Part shown: positions 33,889-41,890 of the stretch, in pieces
How positions within the stretch are numbered: the first letter of the stretch is position 1
Layout: each line of letters begins with the position of its first letter
NCBI RefSeq assembly: GCF_023701745.1
Contig: NZ_JAJOZB010000001.1
Span: forward strand, 3,974,501-4,038,500
Source of the DNA: Streptomyces sp. RKAG293
Lineage (GTDB): Bacteria; Actinomycetota; Actinomycetes; Streptomycetales; Streptomycetaceae
Length of the DNA: 64,000 nt
Reading direction: 5' to 3'
Translations under genes and position numbers: made by a program
Notes under the pieces: generated by a model
Told to the model about the DNA's origin: nothing
Seen by the model: the letters and a program-made list of their open reading frames with translations, nothing else
Databases searched by the model: none

Positions 33889-34536
33889 GTGCCCGCATTT
33901 CCCAGTCCCGCTCCTTCTCCCGTTCCTTCTCCCGTTCCTTCTCCCTCCCCTTCTCCCTCCCCTTCTCCCAGCCCCGCTCCCCCGTCCTACGCGCTCCCGC
34001 GCTGCGTCGTGCCGTCCTTCCAGCCGATCCGGGCCGGCGGCGGGCGCGGGCGGATCCGGCTGTGGACGCCGGTGCACCGCAGGCGGCGGGCCGTGGCCGC
34101 GGGGCTGGCGATGGCCGCCGCCGCGCTGGCGGCCTCCGCCCCGCGCGCGGACTCCCAACCACCGCGCGGTGAACCACGGGTACCCCCGGCGGCGGCTGCC
34201 GCACAGGACGCCCGGGGTGCGCGGGCCATGGCGCCCGGTCGCGATACGACGGCGGCTCAGGACGTGCGCGCCGCCCCGGACACGGTGCGGGCGCCGGTGC
34301 GGATCGCGGACGCGGCGGCGGTGCGGCTGCTGCGGCCCGGCGACCGGGTGGACGTGCTGGCCGCCGACCGGGTGGTGGCCGTGGCGGCGCCGGTGGTGTC
34401 CGTGCCGGCGGACGGCGGCGAGACGGCCGGCCGGACCGGTGAGGGCGCGCTGATCGTGCTGGCGGTGCCGCGCCGGACGGCTGCCGTGATCATCGGCGCG
34501 GCGGCGTCAACTCCCCTGGCGGTGACGCTGTGTTGA
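33889..34536 (+). CDS. RcpC/CpaB (SAF)-domain-like exported or membrane protein
   Basis: A 215-residue protein. The first ~30 residues are a Pro/Ser repeat (PSPVPSPVPSPSPS) encoded by a slippage-prone CCCTTCTCC-type repeat. A membrane segment follows at about 65-82 (AVAAGLAMAAAALAASAP), then a C-terminal domain with RIADAAAVRLLRPGDRVDVL and VVSVPADGG, which resembles the RcpC/CpaB pilus-assembly domain. A secretion or Flp-pilus-like role is only suggestive. GTG 33889 with GAGGCGG upstream is preferred; GTG 33835 would add 18 residues of poor coding character. The next gene is mscL, same strand. Confidence 0.7.
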   Translation: MPAFPSPAPSPVPSPVPSPSPSPSPSPSPAPPSYALPRCVVPSFQPIRAGGGRGRIRLWTPVHRRRRAVAAGLAMAAAALAASAPRADSQPPRGEPRVPPAAAAAQDARGARAMAPGRDTTAAQDVRAAPDTVRAPVRIADAAAVRLLRPGDRVDVLAADRVVAVAAPVVSVPADGGETAGRTGEGALIVLAVPRRTAAVIIGAAASTPLAVTLC

Positions 34537-34638
34537 CTCACTCTTTCGTGTGTACGGATTGGACACCTAACTCCCGTGATGCCTTAGGTTGCGGGACTTG
34601 CTGTGCCATCACCTGTGCGCGGGGAAAGAGAGAATGCA

Positions 34639-35094
34639 ATGAGCGACGAGAAGACCGGGGTCCTGGGCGGCTTCAAGGAATTCCTGATGCGCGGGAATGT
34701 GATCGACCTGGCCGTCGCCGTCGTCATCGGTGCCGCGTTCACGAGTGTCGTGAGTTCCGTGGTCAAGGGCGTCATCAATCCCCTGGTCGGTGCGTTCGGC
34801 ACCAAGGATCTGGAGCACTACCGGTCGTGCCTCAAGGGCCCGTGCGTGGTGAACGACGCGGGCGACGCGGTGAGCGGGATTCCGATCCTGTGGGGCTCGG
34901 TGCTCAGCGCGGTCCTCACCTTCCTGATCACCGCCGCCGTGGTCTATTTCCTGATGGTGCTGCCGATGTCCCGCTACCTGGCGAAGAAGGCGGCGCGGGC
35001 CCGGCAGGAGGCCGTGGTGCACGCGGAGGCGGAGGCCGCCGAGGTGGCGCTGCTGCGCGAGATCCGCGACGTCATGGTGTCCCAGCGCAGCTGA
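34639..35094 (+). CDS. mscL: Large-conductance mechanosensitive channel MscL
   Basis: A 151-residue MscL. TM1 contains RGNVIDLAVAVVIGAAF (the gate and N-terminal conserved block), a periplasmic loop of about 30 residues follows, then TM2 (about 82-106) and a charged cytoplasmic helix. It opens as a pentamer under membrane tension to release solutes on osmotic downshock. The loop holds two cysteines (SCLKGPC), unusual for this family and possibly a disulfide. ATG 34639 is the start; AAAGAGAG precedes it. Confidence 0.95.
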   Translation: MSDEKTGVLGGFKEFLMRGNVIDLAVAVVIGAAFTSVVSSVVKGVINPLVGAFGTKDLEHYRSCLKGPCVVNDAGDAVSGIPILWGSVLSAVLTFLITAAVVYFLMVLPMSRYLAKKAARARQEAVVHAEAEAAEVALLREIRDVMVSQRS

Positions 35095-35104
35095 GCCACC
35101 GGGA

Positions 35105-35317
35105 TCAGATGTGGTGCGGGGGCTTCTCGTCGAGGAAGCGGGCGAGATCGTCGCTCCCGCCGCCGGACGGGCGCTCGCCCCAGCCCCCGTCGGTGTCGTC
35201 GGACGACTGCCGGCTGAGCGGGTCGTCGAAGACCAGCGCGGCGGCGGGGTCGCGGCGCGGCTTCCCGGGCCGTGCTGCGGGCCGGGGGTCGGACTCGGGT
35301 TCGGGAGCGGTGCTCAT
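35105..35317 (-). CDS. Small acidic hypothetical protein
   Basis: A 70-residue, Pro/Asp/Gly-rich soluble protein (MSTAPEPESDPRPAARPGKP at its start) with no recognisable domain and probably little folded structure. CCTGGAGGC just before the ATG is a good ribosome-binding site. It is convergent with mscL (10 nt between stops). I do not recognise the family; similar short proteins are common in Streptomyces. Confidence 0.6.
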   Translation of the reverse strand: MSTAPEPESDPRPAARPGKPRRDPAAALVFDDPLSRQSSDDTDGGWGERPSGGGSDDLARFLDEKPPHHI

Positions 35318-35395
35318 GCCTCCAGGGTACGGCCGCGGGCCTGCGGGACGGCTCCGCGTCCGCACGGGCACCGGGCCGCCCCGCGCGGGCCCGCG

Positions 35396-35497
35396 TCATC
35401 GGTCCTTCGGGTCCAGCAGCCAGATGGCGAGCACCACCAGGAAGGACACCCCGAGGAAGCCGGCGCACCACCAGGCGATGGACGTGTCGCCCTGCAT
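35396..35497 (-). CDS. 33-residue single-span membrane peptide
   Basis: A tiny reading frame: a hydrophobic helix spans residues 7-28 (IAWWCAGFLGVSFLVVLAIW) and ends in LLDPKDR. Its ATG follows directly on the TGA of the upstream gene (TGAATG), so it is likely translated by reinitiation. The upstream protein also ends in a membrane helix, suggesting a two-component small membrane unit. Function unknown. Confidence 0.55.
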   Translation of the reverse strand: MQGDTSIAWWCAGFLGVSFLVVLAIWLLDPKDR

Positions 35498-35752
35498 TCA
35501 TTCGTCGACGGCGACGGACAGCGCCCACAGCTGGCCGATGACGACCGTGATCGCCAGCGCCAGCCGGGCGGAGAGCTTGGCGGAGCGTTCCGGGTCCTGG
35601 TCGGTGCCGGCACCGGGGCCGGGACCGGTGTGGCGCACCCGGGGGTCGCCGTAGCCGCTGGTCGGGCGGATCTGGGGGTAGCGCTCGCGCACCGGCCGGT
35701 TCAGCCGCGGCTGGTCGCTGCCGGGATGGTCGGGCGGCGGGGTGTCCGTCAT
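35498..35752 (-). CDS. Small membrane protein with long hydrophilic N terminus
   Basis: An 84-residue protein. Residues 1-60 are Pro/Arg/Asp-rich and disordered; residues 61-80 (ARLALAITVVIGQLWALSVA) form one membrane helix, with only AVDE after it. It looks like a tail-anchored or C-terminally anchored protein facing the cytoplasm. The next tiny membrane-protein gene starts immediately after its stop (TGAATG). It diverges from the cds1-like gene. Family not recognised. Confidence 0.65.
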   Translation of the reverse strand: MTDTPPPDHPGSDQPRLNRPVRERYPQIRPTSGYGDPRVRHTGPGPGAGTDQDPERSAKLSARLALAITVVIGQLWALSVAVDE

Positions 35753-35877
35753 ACGCGTCGGCCACCTGACCGTTCCGCGAAGGTCACCGGCCGCGGCGGT
35801 CCAACGGCCCCCCAAGCGTCAGCGGGGAGAAACCCCAAGCGCCGGTTTGGGACACCCCTGCCGCTATACCTGGGGCC

Positions 35878-37053
35878 ATGGAACTCGACATCGACCGGCG
35901 CGACCCGGTGTACCGGAACTGGCTCAAGGACGCCGTCGGCAAGGTGCAGGCCGACGCCAACCGGTCCGCCGACACCCATCTGCTGTCGGTGCCGCTGCCG
36001 GCCGAGTGGGGCATCGACCTGTATCTGAAGGACGAGTCGACGCACCCGACCGGCTCGCTCAAGCACCGGCTGGCCCGCTCGCTGTTCCTGTACGGGCTGT
36101 GCAACGGCTGGATCCGCCCCGGGAAGCCGGTCATCGAGGCGTCCAGCGGCTCGACGGCGGTCTCCGAGGCGTACTTCGCGAAGCTGATCGGAGTGCCGTT
36201 CATCGCCGTCATGGCGAAGAGCACCGTGCGCTCCAAGATCGACCTGATCGAGTTCCACGGCGGCCGGTGTCATCTCGTCGACGACCCCTGCGAGGTCTAC
36301 GAGGTGGCGGTGCGGCTCGCGGCCGAATCGGGCGGCCACTACATGGACCAGTTCACGTACGCCGAGCGCGCCACCGACTGGCGCGGCAACAACAACATCG
36401 CCGACTCGATCTTCCGGCAGCTGGCGCTGGAGCGGCACCCCGTCCCGGCCTGGATCGTCGCGACCGCGGGCACCGGCGGAACGTCCGCCACCATCGCCCG
36501 CTTCGTGCACTACACCCAGCAGGACACCGGGGTCTGTGTCGCCGACCCGGAGAACTCCGCGTTCTTCCCCAGCTGGCAGTCGGACGACCCGGACGTCGTC
36601 ACCGACCGCGGCTCCCGCATCGAGGGCATCGGGCGCCAGCGCGTGGAGCCGAGCTTCGTCCCCGGGGCGATCGACCGCATGATGCGGGTGCCGGACGCCG
36701 CGTCCGTCGCCAGTATCCGGGTGCTGGAACGACTGCTGGGACGTAAGGCCGGCGCCTCCACCGGCACCGGTCTGTGGGCCGCCTTCCGGATCATCTCCGA
36801 CATGCGGGCGGCCGGTGAACAGGGCAGCGTGGTGGGCCTGTTGTGCGACCCGGGCGAGCGGTACCTGGAGAAGTACTACTCGGACGAGTGGCTGGCCGCG
36901 CAGGGCATCGACATCGCCCCGTTCAGCGCGCGCATCGAGCACTTCCTCACGACGGGCGAACTCAGCACGGCCGTGCCCGGCACCGCCACGCCCGTCAGAG
37001 GAGCCGTGCCCTTCAGCGAGCCCGCGGCCGTCAGTGAGCCCGCTGCCGTGTGA
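35878..37053 (+). CDS. cds1: PLP-dependent cysteine synthase/desulfhydrase (Cds1-like)
   Basis: A 391-residue fold-type II PLP enzyme. The Schiff-base Lys is Lys62 in [30 protein letters not shown] and [14 protein letters not shown] are the substrate and phosphate loops. The length and [14 protein letters not shown] segment match the actinobacterial Cds1 group (M. tuberculosis Rv3684), an L-cysteine desulfhydrase that releases H2S. The final 20 residues are repetitive ([12 protein letters not shown]) from an 18-bp DNA duplication at 37014-37049. A TATACC -10-like box ends 7 nt before the ATG, and no ribosome-binding site is visible, so the mRNA may be leaderless. Confidence 0.85.
   Translation: MELDIDRRDPVYRNWLKDAVGKVQADANRSADTHLLSVPLPAEWGIDLYLKDESTHPTGSLKHRLARSLFLYGLCNGWIRPGKPVIEASSGSTAVSEAYFAKLIGVPFIAVMAKSTVRSKIDLIEFHGGRCHLVDDPCEVYEVAVRLAAESGGHYMDQFTYAERATDWRGNNNIADSIFRQLALERHPVPAWIVATAGTGGTSATIARFVHYTQQDTGVCVADPENSAFFPSWQSDDPDVVTDRGSRIEGIGRQRVEPSFVPGAIDRMMRVPDAASVASIRVLERLLGRKAGASTGTGLWAAFRIISDMRAAGEQGSVVGLLCDPGERYLEKYYSDEWLAAQGIDIAPFSARIEHFLTTGELSTAVPGTATPVRGAVPFSEPAAVSEPAAV
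37014..37049. repeat. 18-bp in-frame duplication at the cds1 3' end
   Basis: CAGCGAGCCCGCGGCCGT and CAGTGAGCCCGCTGCCGT are adjacent 18-bp units ending just before the stop codon. They encode SEPAAV twice. Another case of repeat growth at a gene end. Confidence 0.8.
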
Positions 37054-37074
37054 CGCTCAGGGGACCCGGCGCCG

Positions 37075-37530
37075 TCAGGCCTCCGTGCGGAGCCGCACGG
37101 CGGCGAGCGGTACGAAGCCGGGGCCGCCGGACCCATCGGTCGAGGCGTCGGCTCCCGCCAGCCGGCGCAGCATCGACAGCGCTATCCGTTCGCCCTGCGC
37201 CTTGGCGTGATCCGCGTTGGGGCCCGCGTACAGCCCGTCGACGGAGGCGCGCCACAGCTGGACCCAGCGGCCGAAGTGCTCGGCGGTCATCGGCCGGGTG
37301 TCGTGCAGGGCGGCGTGCGGAGCGAAGGCGTTGCCGCCGTACTCGGCCGTCCGGAGCAGGGCGCGTTCCCAGAAGTCGGTGATCCTGGGGAGGTGGTCCT
37401 CGAGGTCCAGGCCCGCGATCTCGGTGAAGTACGGGCCGATCAGCCGGTCGGCGAGCGCCGCCTCGTAGAAGCGGCGCAGCAGGGTGCCGAGGTCGGCGCG
37501 GTCGGCGATGTCGGGCTTGGCAGTGACCAT
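37075..37530 (-). CDS. Group III truncated hemoglobin
   Basis: A 151-residue globin. LRRFYEAALADRLIGPYF starts the fold; DLEDHLPRITDFWERALL and the proximal His in MTAEHFGRWVQLWRASVD fit the group III (P-type) truncated hemoglobins better than groups I or II. It probably binds O2 or NO in the cytoplasm. The ATG at 37530 follows GGAAGGACC. It diverges from an ltrA gene and is convergent with cds1 (21 nt apart), an H2S-producing enzyme; haem-sulfide chemistry is a possible but unproven link. Confidence 0.88.
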   Translation of the reverse strand: MVTAKPDIADRADLGTLLRRFYEAALADRLIGPYFTEIAGLDLEDHLPRITDFWERALLRTAEYGGNAFAPHAALHDTRPMTAEHFGRWVQLWRASVDGLYAGPNADHAKAQGERIALSMLRRLAGADASTDGSGGPGFVPLAAVRLRTEA

Positions 37531-37639
37531 GGTCCTTCCAGGGTCCGTGGGGGGCGGACCGGCCGCCAGGGCCGAAAGACCCGGATACGGCAGCGTGCCA
37601 TGGTGTTCCTCGCGCGGGTTCTGGCGCAAGGTGGCCTCC

Positions 37640-38815
37640 ATGAGCAACCCCGCCGGCGCCGCGTTCCGCCGTATGACCGCCCGCAGCCGTGACGAGACGC
37701 ACCGGGCGTCGACCCCGCTCGAGCTCTTCTTCGACCTCTGCTTCGTGGTCGCCGTCGCCCAGGCGGGCGCCCGGCTGGTGCACGCGCTGGCGGCGGGCCA
37801 TCCCGGCAACGGGGTTGTCGGCTATCTGCTGGTGTTCTTCGGCATCTGGTGGGCCTGGATGAACTTCTCCTGGTTCGCCTCCGCCTACGACACGGACGAT
37901 GTGCTGTACCGGATCACCACACTGGTGCAGATCACCGGCGTCCTCATCTTCGCCGCGGGCGTGCCGCGCGCCTTCGACGACAACGACTGGACGATCACGG
38001 TGATCGGCTATTCGGTGATGCGGCTGGCGCTGGCCTCGCAGTGGCTGCGGGCCGCGCACGGCGAGACCGGCGACGCGCGCGGCTGCGCGCTCCGTTACGC
38101 GTTCGGCGTCACCGTCTGCCAGTTCGGGTGGATCGGGCTGCTCTTCCTGCCCGACGGGGCGAAGGTGTGGGCGTTCCTCGGCCTGATCGTCGTCGAGCTG
38201 TCCGTGCCGCTGTTCGCCGAGCGCCGCCACCAGACGTCCTGGCACCCGCAGCACATCGCGGAGCGGTACGGCCTGTTCACCATCATCGTGCTCGGCGAAT
38301 CGATCGCGGCGGCGACCGTCGCCGTGCAGTCCGCGCTCGACGAGCACGAGGCGGTGGCCGAGCTGCTGCCCATCGCGGGCGGCGGGCTGCTGATCGTCTT
38401 CGCGGCCTGGTGGATCTACTTCGCCGTGCCCATCGAGGAGCACCTGGTCTCCAACCGCGAGGCGATCCCCTGGGGTTACGGCCACTACATCGTGTTCGTC
38501 TCCGCCGCGGCGATCGGCGCCGGCCTGGAAGTGGCCGTGGAGCAGAGCGTCGGGAAGGCGGAGATCTCGGTGCGGGCCGCCTCCGCCGCGGTGACCGTGC
38601 CGACCGCCGTCCTGTTCTTCACCGTCTGGCTGCTGCACTCCCGGCACTACAAGAGGGGCATCGCACAGCAACTCGTCCTGCCGGTGGCCTCGTTGCTGGT
38701 CCTGGCCTGCACATTCGGCGGGGAATCGGCGGTGCTGCTGGCCGGGGTGGTGTCGGCGCTGACCGTCGCGGTCGGGGTCGGGCTGGCGCGGCGCGGCGTC
38801 TCCCCTCAGGTCTGA
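37640..38815 (+). CDS. Low temperature requirement protein A (LtrA) family
   Basis: A 391-residue membrane protein with about 10-11 helices. The N-terminal STPLELFFDLCFVVAVAQ and the central ERYGLFTIIVLGESIAA motifs are the LtrA family signatures. The family was named from Listeria growth at low temperature; its biochemical role is unknown. ATG 37640 has AAGG upstream; a GTG at 37631 is also possible. It diverges from the truncated hemoglobin gene. Confidence 0.92.
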   Translation: MSNPAGAAFRRMTARSRDETHRASTPLELFFDLCFVVAVAQAGARLVHALAAGHPGNGVVGYLLVFFGIWWAWMNFSWFASAYDTDDVLYRITTLVQITGVLIFAAGVPRAFDDNDWTITVIGYSVMRLALASQWLRAAHGETGDARGCALRYAFGVTVCQFGWIGLLFLPDGAKVWAFLGLIVVELSVPLFAERRHQTSWHPQHIAERYGLFTIIVLGESIAAATVAVQSALDEHEAVAELLPIAGGGLLIVFAAWWIYFAVPIEEHLVSNREAIPWGYGHYIVFVSAAAIGAGLEVAVEQSVGKAEISVRAASAAVTVPTAVLFFTVWLLHSRHYKRGIAQQLVLPVASLLVLACTFGGESAVLLAGVVSALTVAVGVGLARRGVSPQV

Positions 38816-38865
38816 GCGTTCCGAGCGGTCCAGGTGTGAGGGTCCTCGCCAGGGGTCTCATCGCA

Positions 38866-39651
38866 TCAGAGGCCCGTGGCGCCGAGCAGTGATCCGGCCG
38901 CGTATGTGACGGCCATCGCCGCCGCCCCGCCCGCCATGTTCCGCAGGACGGCGGGGCGGGTCGGCGCGCTGCCCAGCCGCGCGCTCTCCCAGCCGCACAG
39001 CGCGAGCGCGATCAGCACCGCCACCACCGTGACGGACAGCCGCAGCGGCGGGGGCAGCAGCACGATCGCCAGCAGCGGCAGCAGCGCCCCGGCGGTGAAC
39101 GCGGCGAAGCTCGCGGCCGCCGCGTGCCACGGGTTGGTCAGTTCGTCGGGGTTGATGCCGAGCTCGACCCGGGCGTGCGCGCCGAGCGCGTCGCGTTCGG
39201 TGAGCTGCTCGGCGACCTCGCGGGCGAGGTCCCGGGTCAGCCCGCGGTCCTCCAGCAGACCGGTGAGCTCGGCGAGTTCCGCCTTCGGCTCGGTGGCCAG
39301 CTCCTCGCGCTCCATGGCCAGGGCGGCCTGCTCGGAGTCGCGCTGGGTGCTGACCGAGACGTACTCCCCCGCCGCCATCGACAGGGATCCGGCCAGCAGT
39401 CCGGCCAGCCCGGCGGTCAGGATCGCGGAACGGGAGTCGGTGGCCCCCGCCACGCCGACGACGATCCCGGCCGTCGACACGACTCCGTCGTTGGCGCCCA
39501 GCACCCCCGCCCGCAGCCAGTTCAGCCGGCTCGCGAGCCCGCCCTCGTGGTGCGGTTCACCGTGCTCCGACGGTTCGCCGTGCTCCGACGGTTCACCGTT
39601 GCCGTTCTGTCCACCGCTGTCCCGCCCACCGCTCTGTTCGCCGTCGCTCAT
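38866..39651 (-). CDS. VIT1/CCC1-type Fe2+/Mn2+ transporter
   Basis: A 261-residue VIT family transporter with five membrane helices: GVLGANDGVVSTAGIVVGVAG (TM1), GSLSMAAGEYVSVSTQRDSE (TM2 and the start of the metal-binding helices), then an acidic helical domain rich in Glu (about 105-160) that binds metal, and three more helices. It detoxifies or stores iron or manganese. The N terminus has a repeated GEPSEH hexapeptide encoded by an 18-bp DNA repeat at 39554-39589; the His/Glu repeats might contact metal. Confidence 0.9.
   Translation of the reverse strand: MSDGEQSGGRDSGGQNGNGEPSEHGEPSEHGEPHHEGGLASRLNWLRAGVLGANDGVVSTAGIVVGVAGATDSRSAILTAGLAGLLAGSLSMAAGEYVSVSTQRDSEQAALAMEREELATEPKAELAELTGLLEDRGLTRDLAREVAEQLTERDALGAHARVELGINPDELTNPWHAAAASFAAFTAGALLPLLAIVLLPPPLRLSVTVVAVLIALALCGWESARLGSAPTRPAVLRNMAGGAAAMAVTYAAGSLLGATGL
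39554..39589. repeat. 18-bp in-frame repeat in the VIT gene 5' end
   Basis: GGTTC(A/G)CCGTGCTCCGAC occurs twice in tandem, with a partial third copy. On the coding strand it gives GEPSEHGEPSEH near the N terminus of the transporter. Confidence 0.75.
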
Positions 39652-39686
39652 GCCGCGAGGGTCTCATTCGCGGTGGCCGCGGGCGG

Positions 39687-41708
39687 TCAGGCCGCGACCG
39701 GTGTCCTGGCGGCGTCCGGCACCGGCAGTGCCGCCTCGGGGGCGGCGGGCCTGCGCAGCCCCTTCAGCAGGACGACGAGGGCCGCGGTGACGACCGTGCC
39801 CGCCGCGACGGCGACCAGGTACAGCCATGGGTTGCCGATCAGCGGCACCACGAAGATGCCGCCGTGCGGGGCGCGCAGGGTGCAGCCGAAGGCCATCGAC
39901 AGGGCGCCGGTGACCGCGCCGCCGACCATCGCCGACGGGATGACCCGCAGCGGGTCGGCCGCGGCGAACGGAATCGCGCCCTCGGTGATGAACGAAGCGC
40001 CCAGCACCCAGGCCGCCTTGCCGTTCTCGCGTTCTGTACGGGTGAAGAGCCGCCCCCGGACGGTCGTCGCCAGCGCCAGGCCCAGCGGCGGCACCATGCC
40101 CGCCGCCATCACGCACGCCATGACCTTCAGGCTGCCGTCGTTCGGGTCGGCGAGACCGCCGACGGCGAAGGCGTACGCGACCTTGTTCAGCGGACCGCCC
40201 ATGTCGAAGCACATCATCAGGCCGAGGACGACGCCGAGGATGATCGCGTTCGAGCCCGTCAGGCCGTTCAGCCAGTCGGTGAGCTGCTTCTGCAGCCAGG
40301 TGATCGGCTTGCCGACCACCAGGAACATCAGGAAGCCCACCACCGCCGAGGAGATCAGCGGGATCACCACCACCGGCATGATGCCGCGCAGCACCGGTGG
40401 GATCGCGATCCGCTGGATCGCCATGACGACGGTGCCCGCGAGCAGACCGGCGACCAGGCCGCCGAGGAAGCCGGCGTTGATCGTCAGCGCGATGGCACCG
40501 CCGACGATGCCGGGGACCAGCCCCGGCCGGTCCACCATCCCGAACGCGATGTATCCGGCCAGGATCGGTACGAGGAACGTGAACGCGGTGTCGCCGATCT
40601 GGAAGAGCAGTGCCGCCCAGCTCGCGCCCTCGCTCCAGATGAAGTGCTCCGTCACGGAGGGCGCGGCGTTGATCTCGTACCCGCCGATCGCGAAGGCGAG
40701 CGCGATCAGCAGCCCGCCGGCGGCGACGAACGGCACCATGTAACTGACGCCGGTCATCAGCCACTTGCGCAGCCGCGTGCCGAAGCCTTCACCGGACTCG
40801 TCGGCGGTCGCTCCGGCCTCTCCCCGGTCCGCCGGGTGGGCCGTGGCCGTCACCTCGCCGCGTTCCGCCTTGCCGCGCGCCTCGGCGATGAGCTCCGGCG
40901 CGCGGCTGATGCCCGCCTTCACTCCGACGTCCACCGTCGGCTTCCCCGCGAAGCGCTCCTTGTCGCGGACCTCCACGTCATGGGCGAGGATCACCGCGTC
41001 CGCGGCCTCGATCGCCGCCTTCGGCAGCTTCTTGAAGCCGGCCGAGCCCTGGGTCTCCACGGTGATCTCCACACCGGCGTCCCGGGCGGCGTTCTCCAGG
41101 GACTCCGCCGCCATGTACGTGTGCGCGATGCCCGTCGGGCACGACGTCACCGCCACGACGCGGAACGTCCGCTCCTGCGGAACGCCTTCGGCCGCGGGCG
41201 CTATGGTCTCCGCTTCCGGGCTCACGCGTTCCGCAGTCTCCGGCTCCGCGGTCGCGGGCTCCGCCACCGGCTCGCCCGCGATCAGGGCCGCGGCCGTCGC
41301 CGGGTCGTCGGCCGTGCGCAGGGCCGCGGTGAACTCCGGGTCCATGAGGCGGCGGGCGAGGGCCGACAGGATCGTCAGGTGGTCGGTGTCGGCACCGGCC
41401 GGTGCCGCGATGAGGAAGACGAGGTCGGCGGGGCCGTCCGGGGCGCCGAAGTCGATACCGGTGGCGCTGCGGCCGAACGCGAAGGTCGGCTCGGCGACAT
41501 GCGCGCTGCGGCAGTGCGGGATCCCGATGCCGCCGTCGAGACCGGTCGGCATCTGGGCCTCGCGCGCGGCCACATCCGCGAGGAAACCCTCCAGATCGGT
41601 GACGCGTCCGGCGGCCACCATCCGCTCGGCGAGCGAACGTGCCGCCGCTTCCTTGCTGTCGGCGGCCAGGTCGAGATCGACCAGCTCCGCGGTGATCATG
41701 GCACTCAT
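39687..41708 (-). CDS. fruA: Fructose PTS enzyme IIABC (FruA)
   Basis: A 673-residue fused PTS permease. EIIA is residues 1-150 with phospho-acceptor His65 (GIGIPHCRSAHV); EIIB is about 182-280 with Cys190 (VVAVTSCPTGIAHTYMAAES); EIIC is about 310-660 with ten or so helices (SYMVPFVAAGGLLIALAFA, ITEGAIPFAAADPLRVIPSA). It imports and phosphorylates fructose to fructose-1-phosphate. The start ATG 41708 gives the usual Streptomyces N terminus; another ATG is three codons later. Its start overlaps the stop of a 60-codon repeat ORF (ATGA), which in turn overlaps fruK. Confidence 0.94.
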   Translation of the reverse strand: MSAMITAELVDLDLAADSKEAAARSLAERMVAAGRVTDLEGFLADVAAREAQMPTGLDGGIGIPHCRSAHVAEPTFAFGRSATGIDFGAPDGPADLVFLIAAPAGADTDHLTILSALARRLMDPEFTAALRTADDPATAAALIAGEPVAEPATAEPETAERVSPEAETIAPAAEGVPQERTFRVVAVTSCPTGIAHTYMAAESLENAARDAGVEITVETQGSAGFKKLPKAAIEAADAVILAHDVEVRDKERFAGKPTVDVGVKAGISRAPELIAEARGKAERGEVTATAHPADRGEAGATADESGEGFGTRLRKWLMTGVSYMVPFVAAGGLLIALAFAIGGYEINAAPSVTEHFIWSEGASWAALLFQIGDTAFTFLVPILAGYIAFGMVDRPGLVPGIVGGAIALTINAGFLGGLVAGLLAGTVVMAIQRIAIPPVLRGIMPVVVIPLISSAVVGFLMFLVVGKPITWLQKQLTDWLNGLTGSNAIILGVVLGLMMCFDMGGPLNKVAYAFAVGGLADPNDGSLKVMACVMAAGMVPPLGLALATTVRGRLFTRTERENGKAAWVLGASFITEGAIPFAAADPLRVIPSAMVGGAVTGALSMAFGCTLRAPHGGIFVVPLIGNPWLYLVAVAAGTVVTAALVVLLKGLRRPAAPEAALPVPDAARTPVAA

Positions 41709-41887
41709 CGCGCGGCTCCATTGCTCGCGTCCCCGCCCGGCGGGCGGAACGGACTGTGGGTGGATCGGGGTGCTGCGGCCACCGGGCCGGTCGGCTGCCC
41801 GGCGCCCGCCATACGGACGCCCGTCATGCAGGCGTCCGTGATGCAGGCGCCCGCCATGCCGGCGCCCGTCACGCACGCGCCCCTCAT
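41705..41887 (-). CDS. 60-residue repeat peptide ORF bridging fruK and fruA
   Basis: An open frame of 60 codons exactly fills the fruK-fruA gap: its ATG overlaps the fruK TGA and its TGA overlaps the fruA ATG, both as ATGA. The first half is built of 15-bp repeats giving five-residue repeats (RGACV, TGAGM, AGACI, TDACM, TGVRM, AGAGQ); the second half is Pro/Ser/Gly-rich. Three Cys sit in the repeats. It may be a real translated linker that carries ribosomes from fruK to fruA, or a chance frame kept open by selection for coupling. No family is recognised. Confidence 0.45.
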   Translation of the reverse strand: MRGACVTGAGMAGACITDACMTGVRMAGAGQPTGPVAAAPRSTHSPFRPPGGDASNGAAR

Positions 41888-41890
41888 GCC
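41801..41890. repeat. 15-bp tandem repeat, 6 units, between fruK and fruA
   Basis: Six 15-bp units of the type GGCGCCCGTCATGCA run without spacers and cover the last codons of fruK. Units differ at two to four positions. The period is a multiple of three and keeps one minus-strand frame open. Confidence 0.88.
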
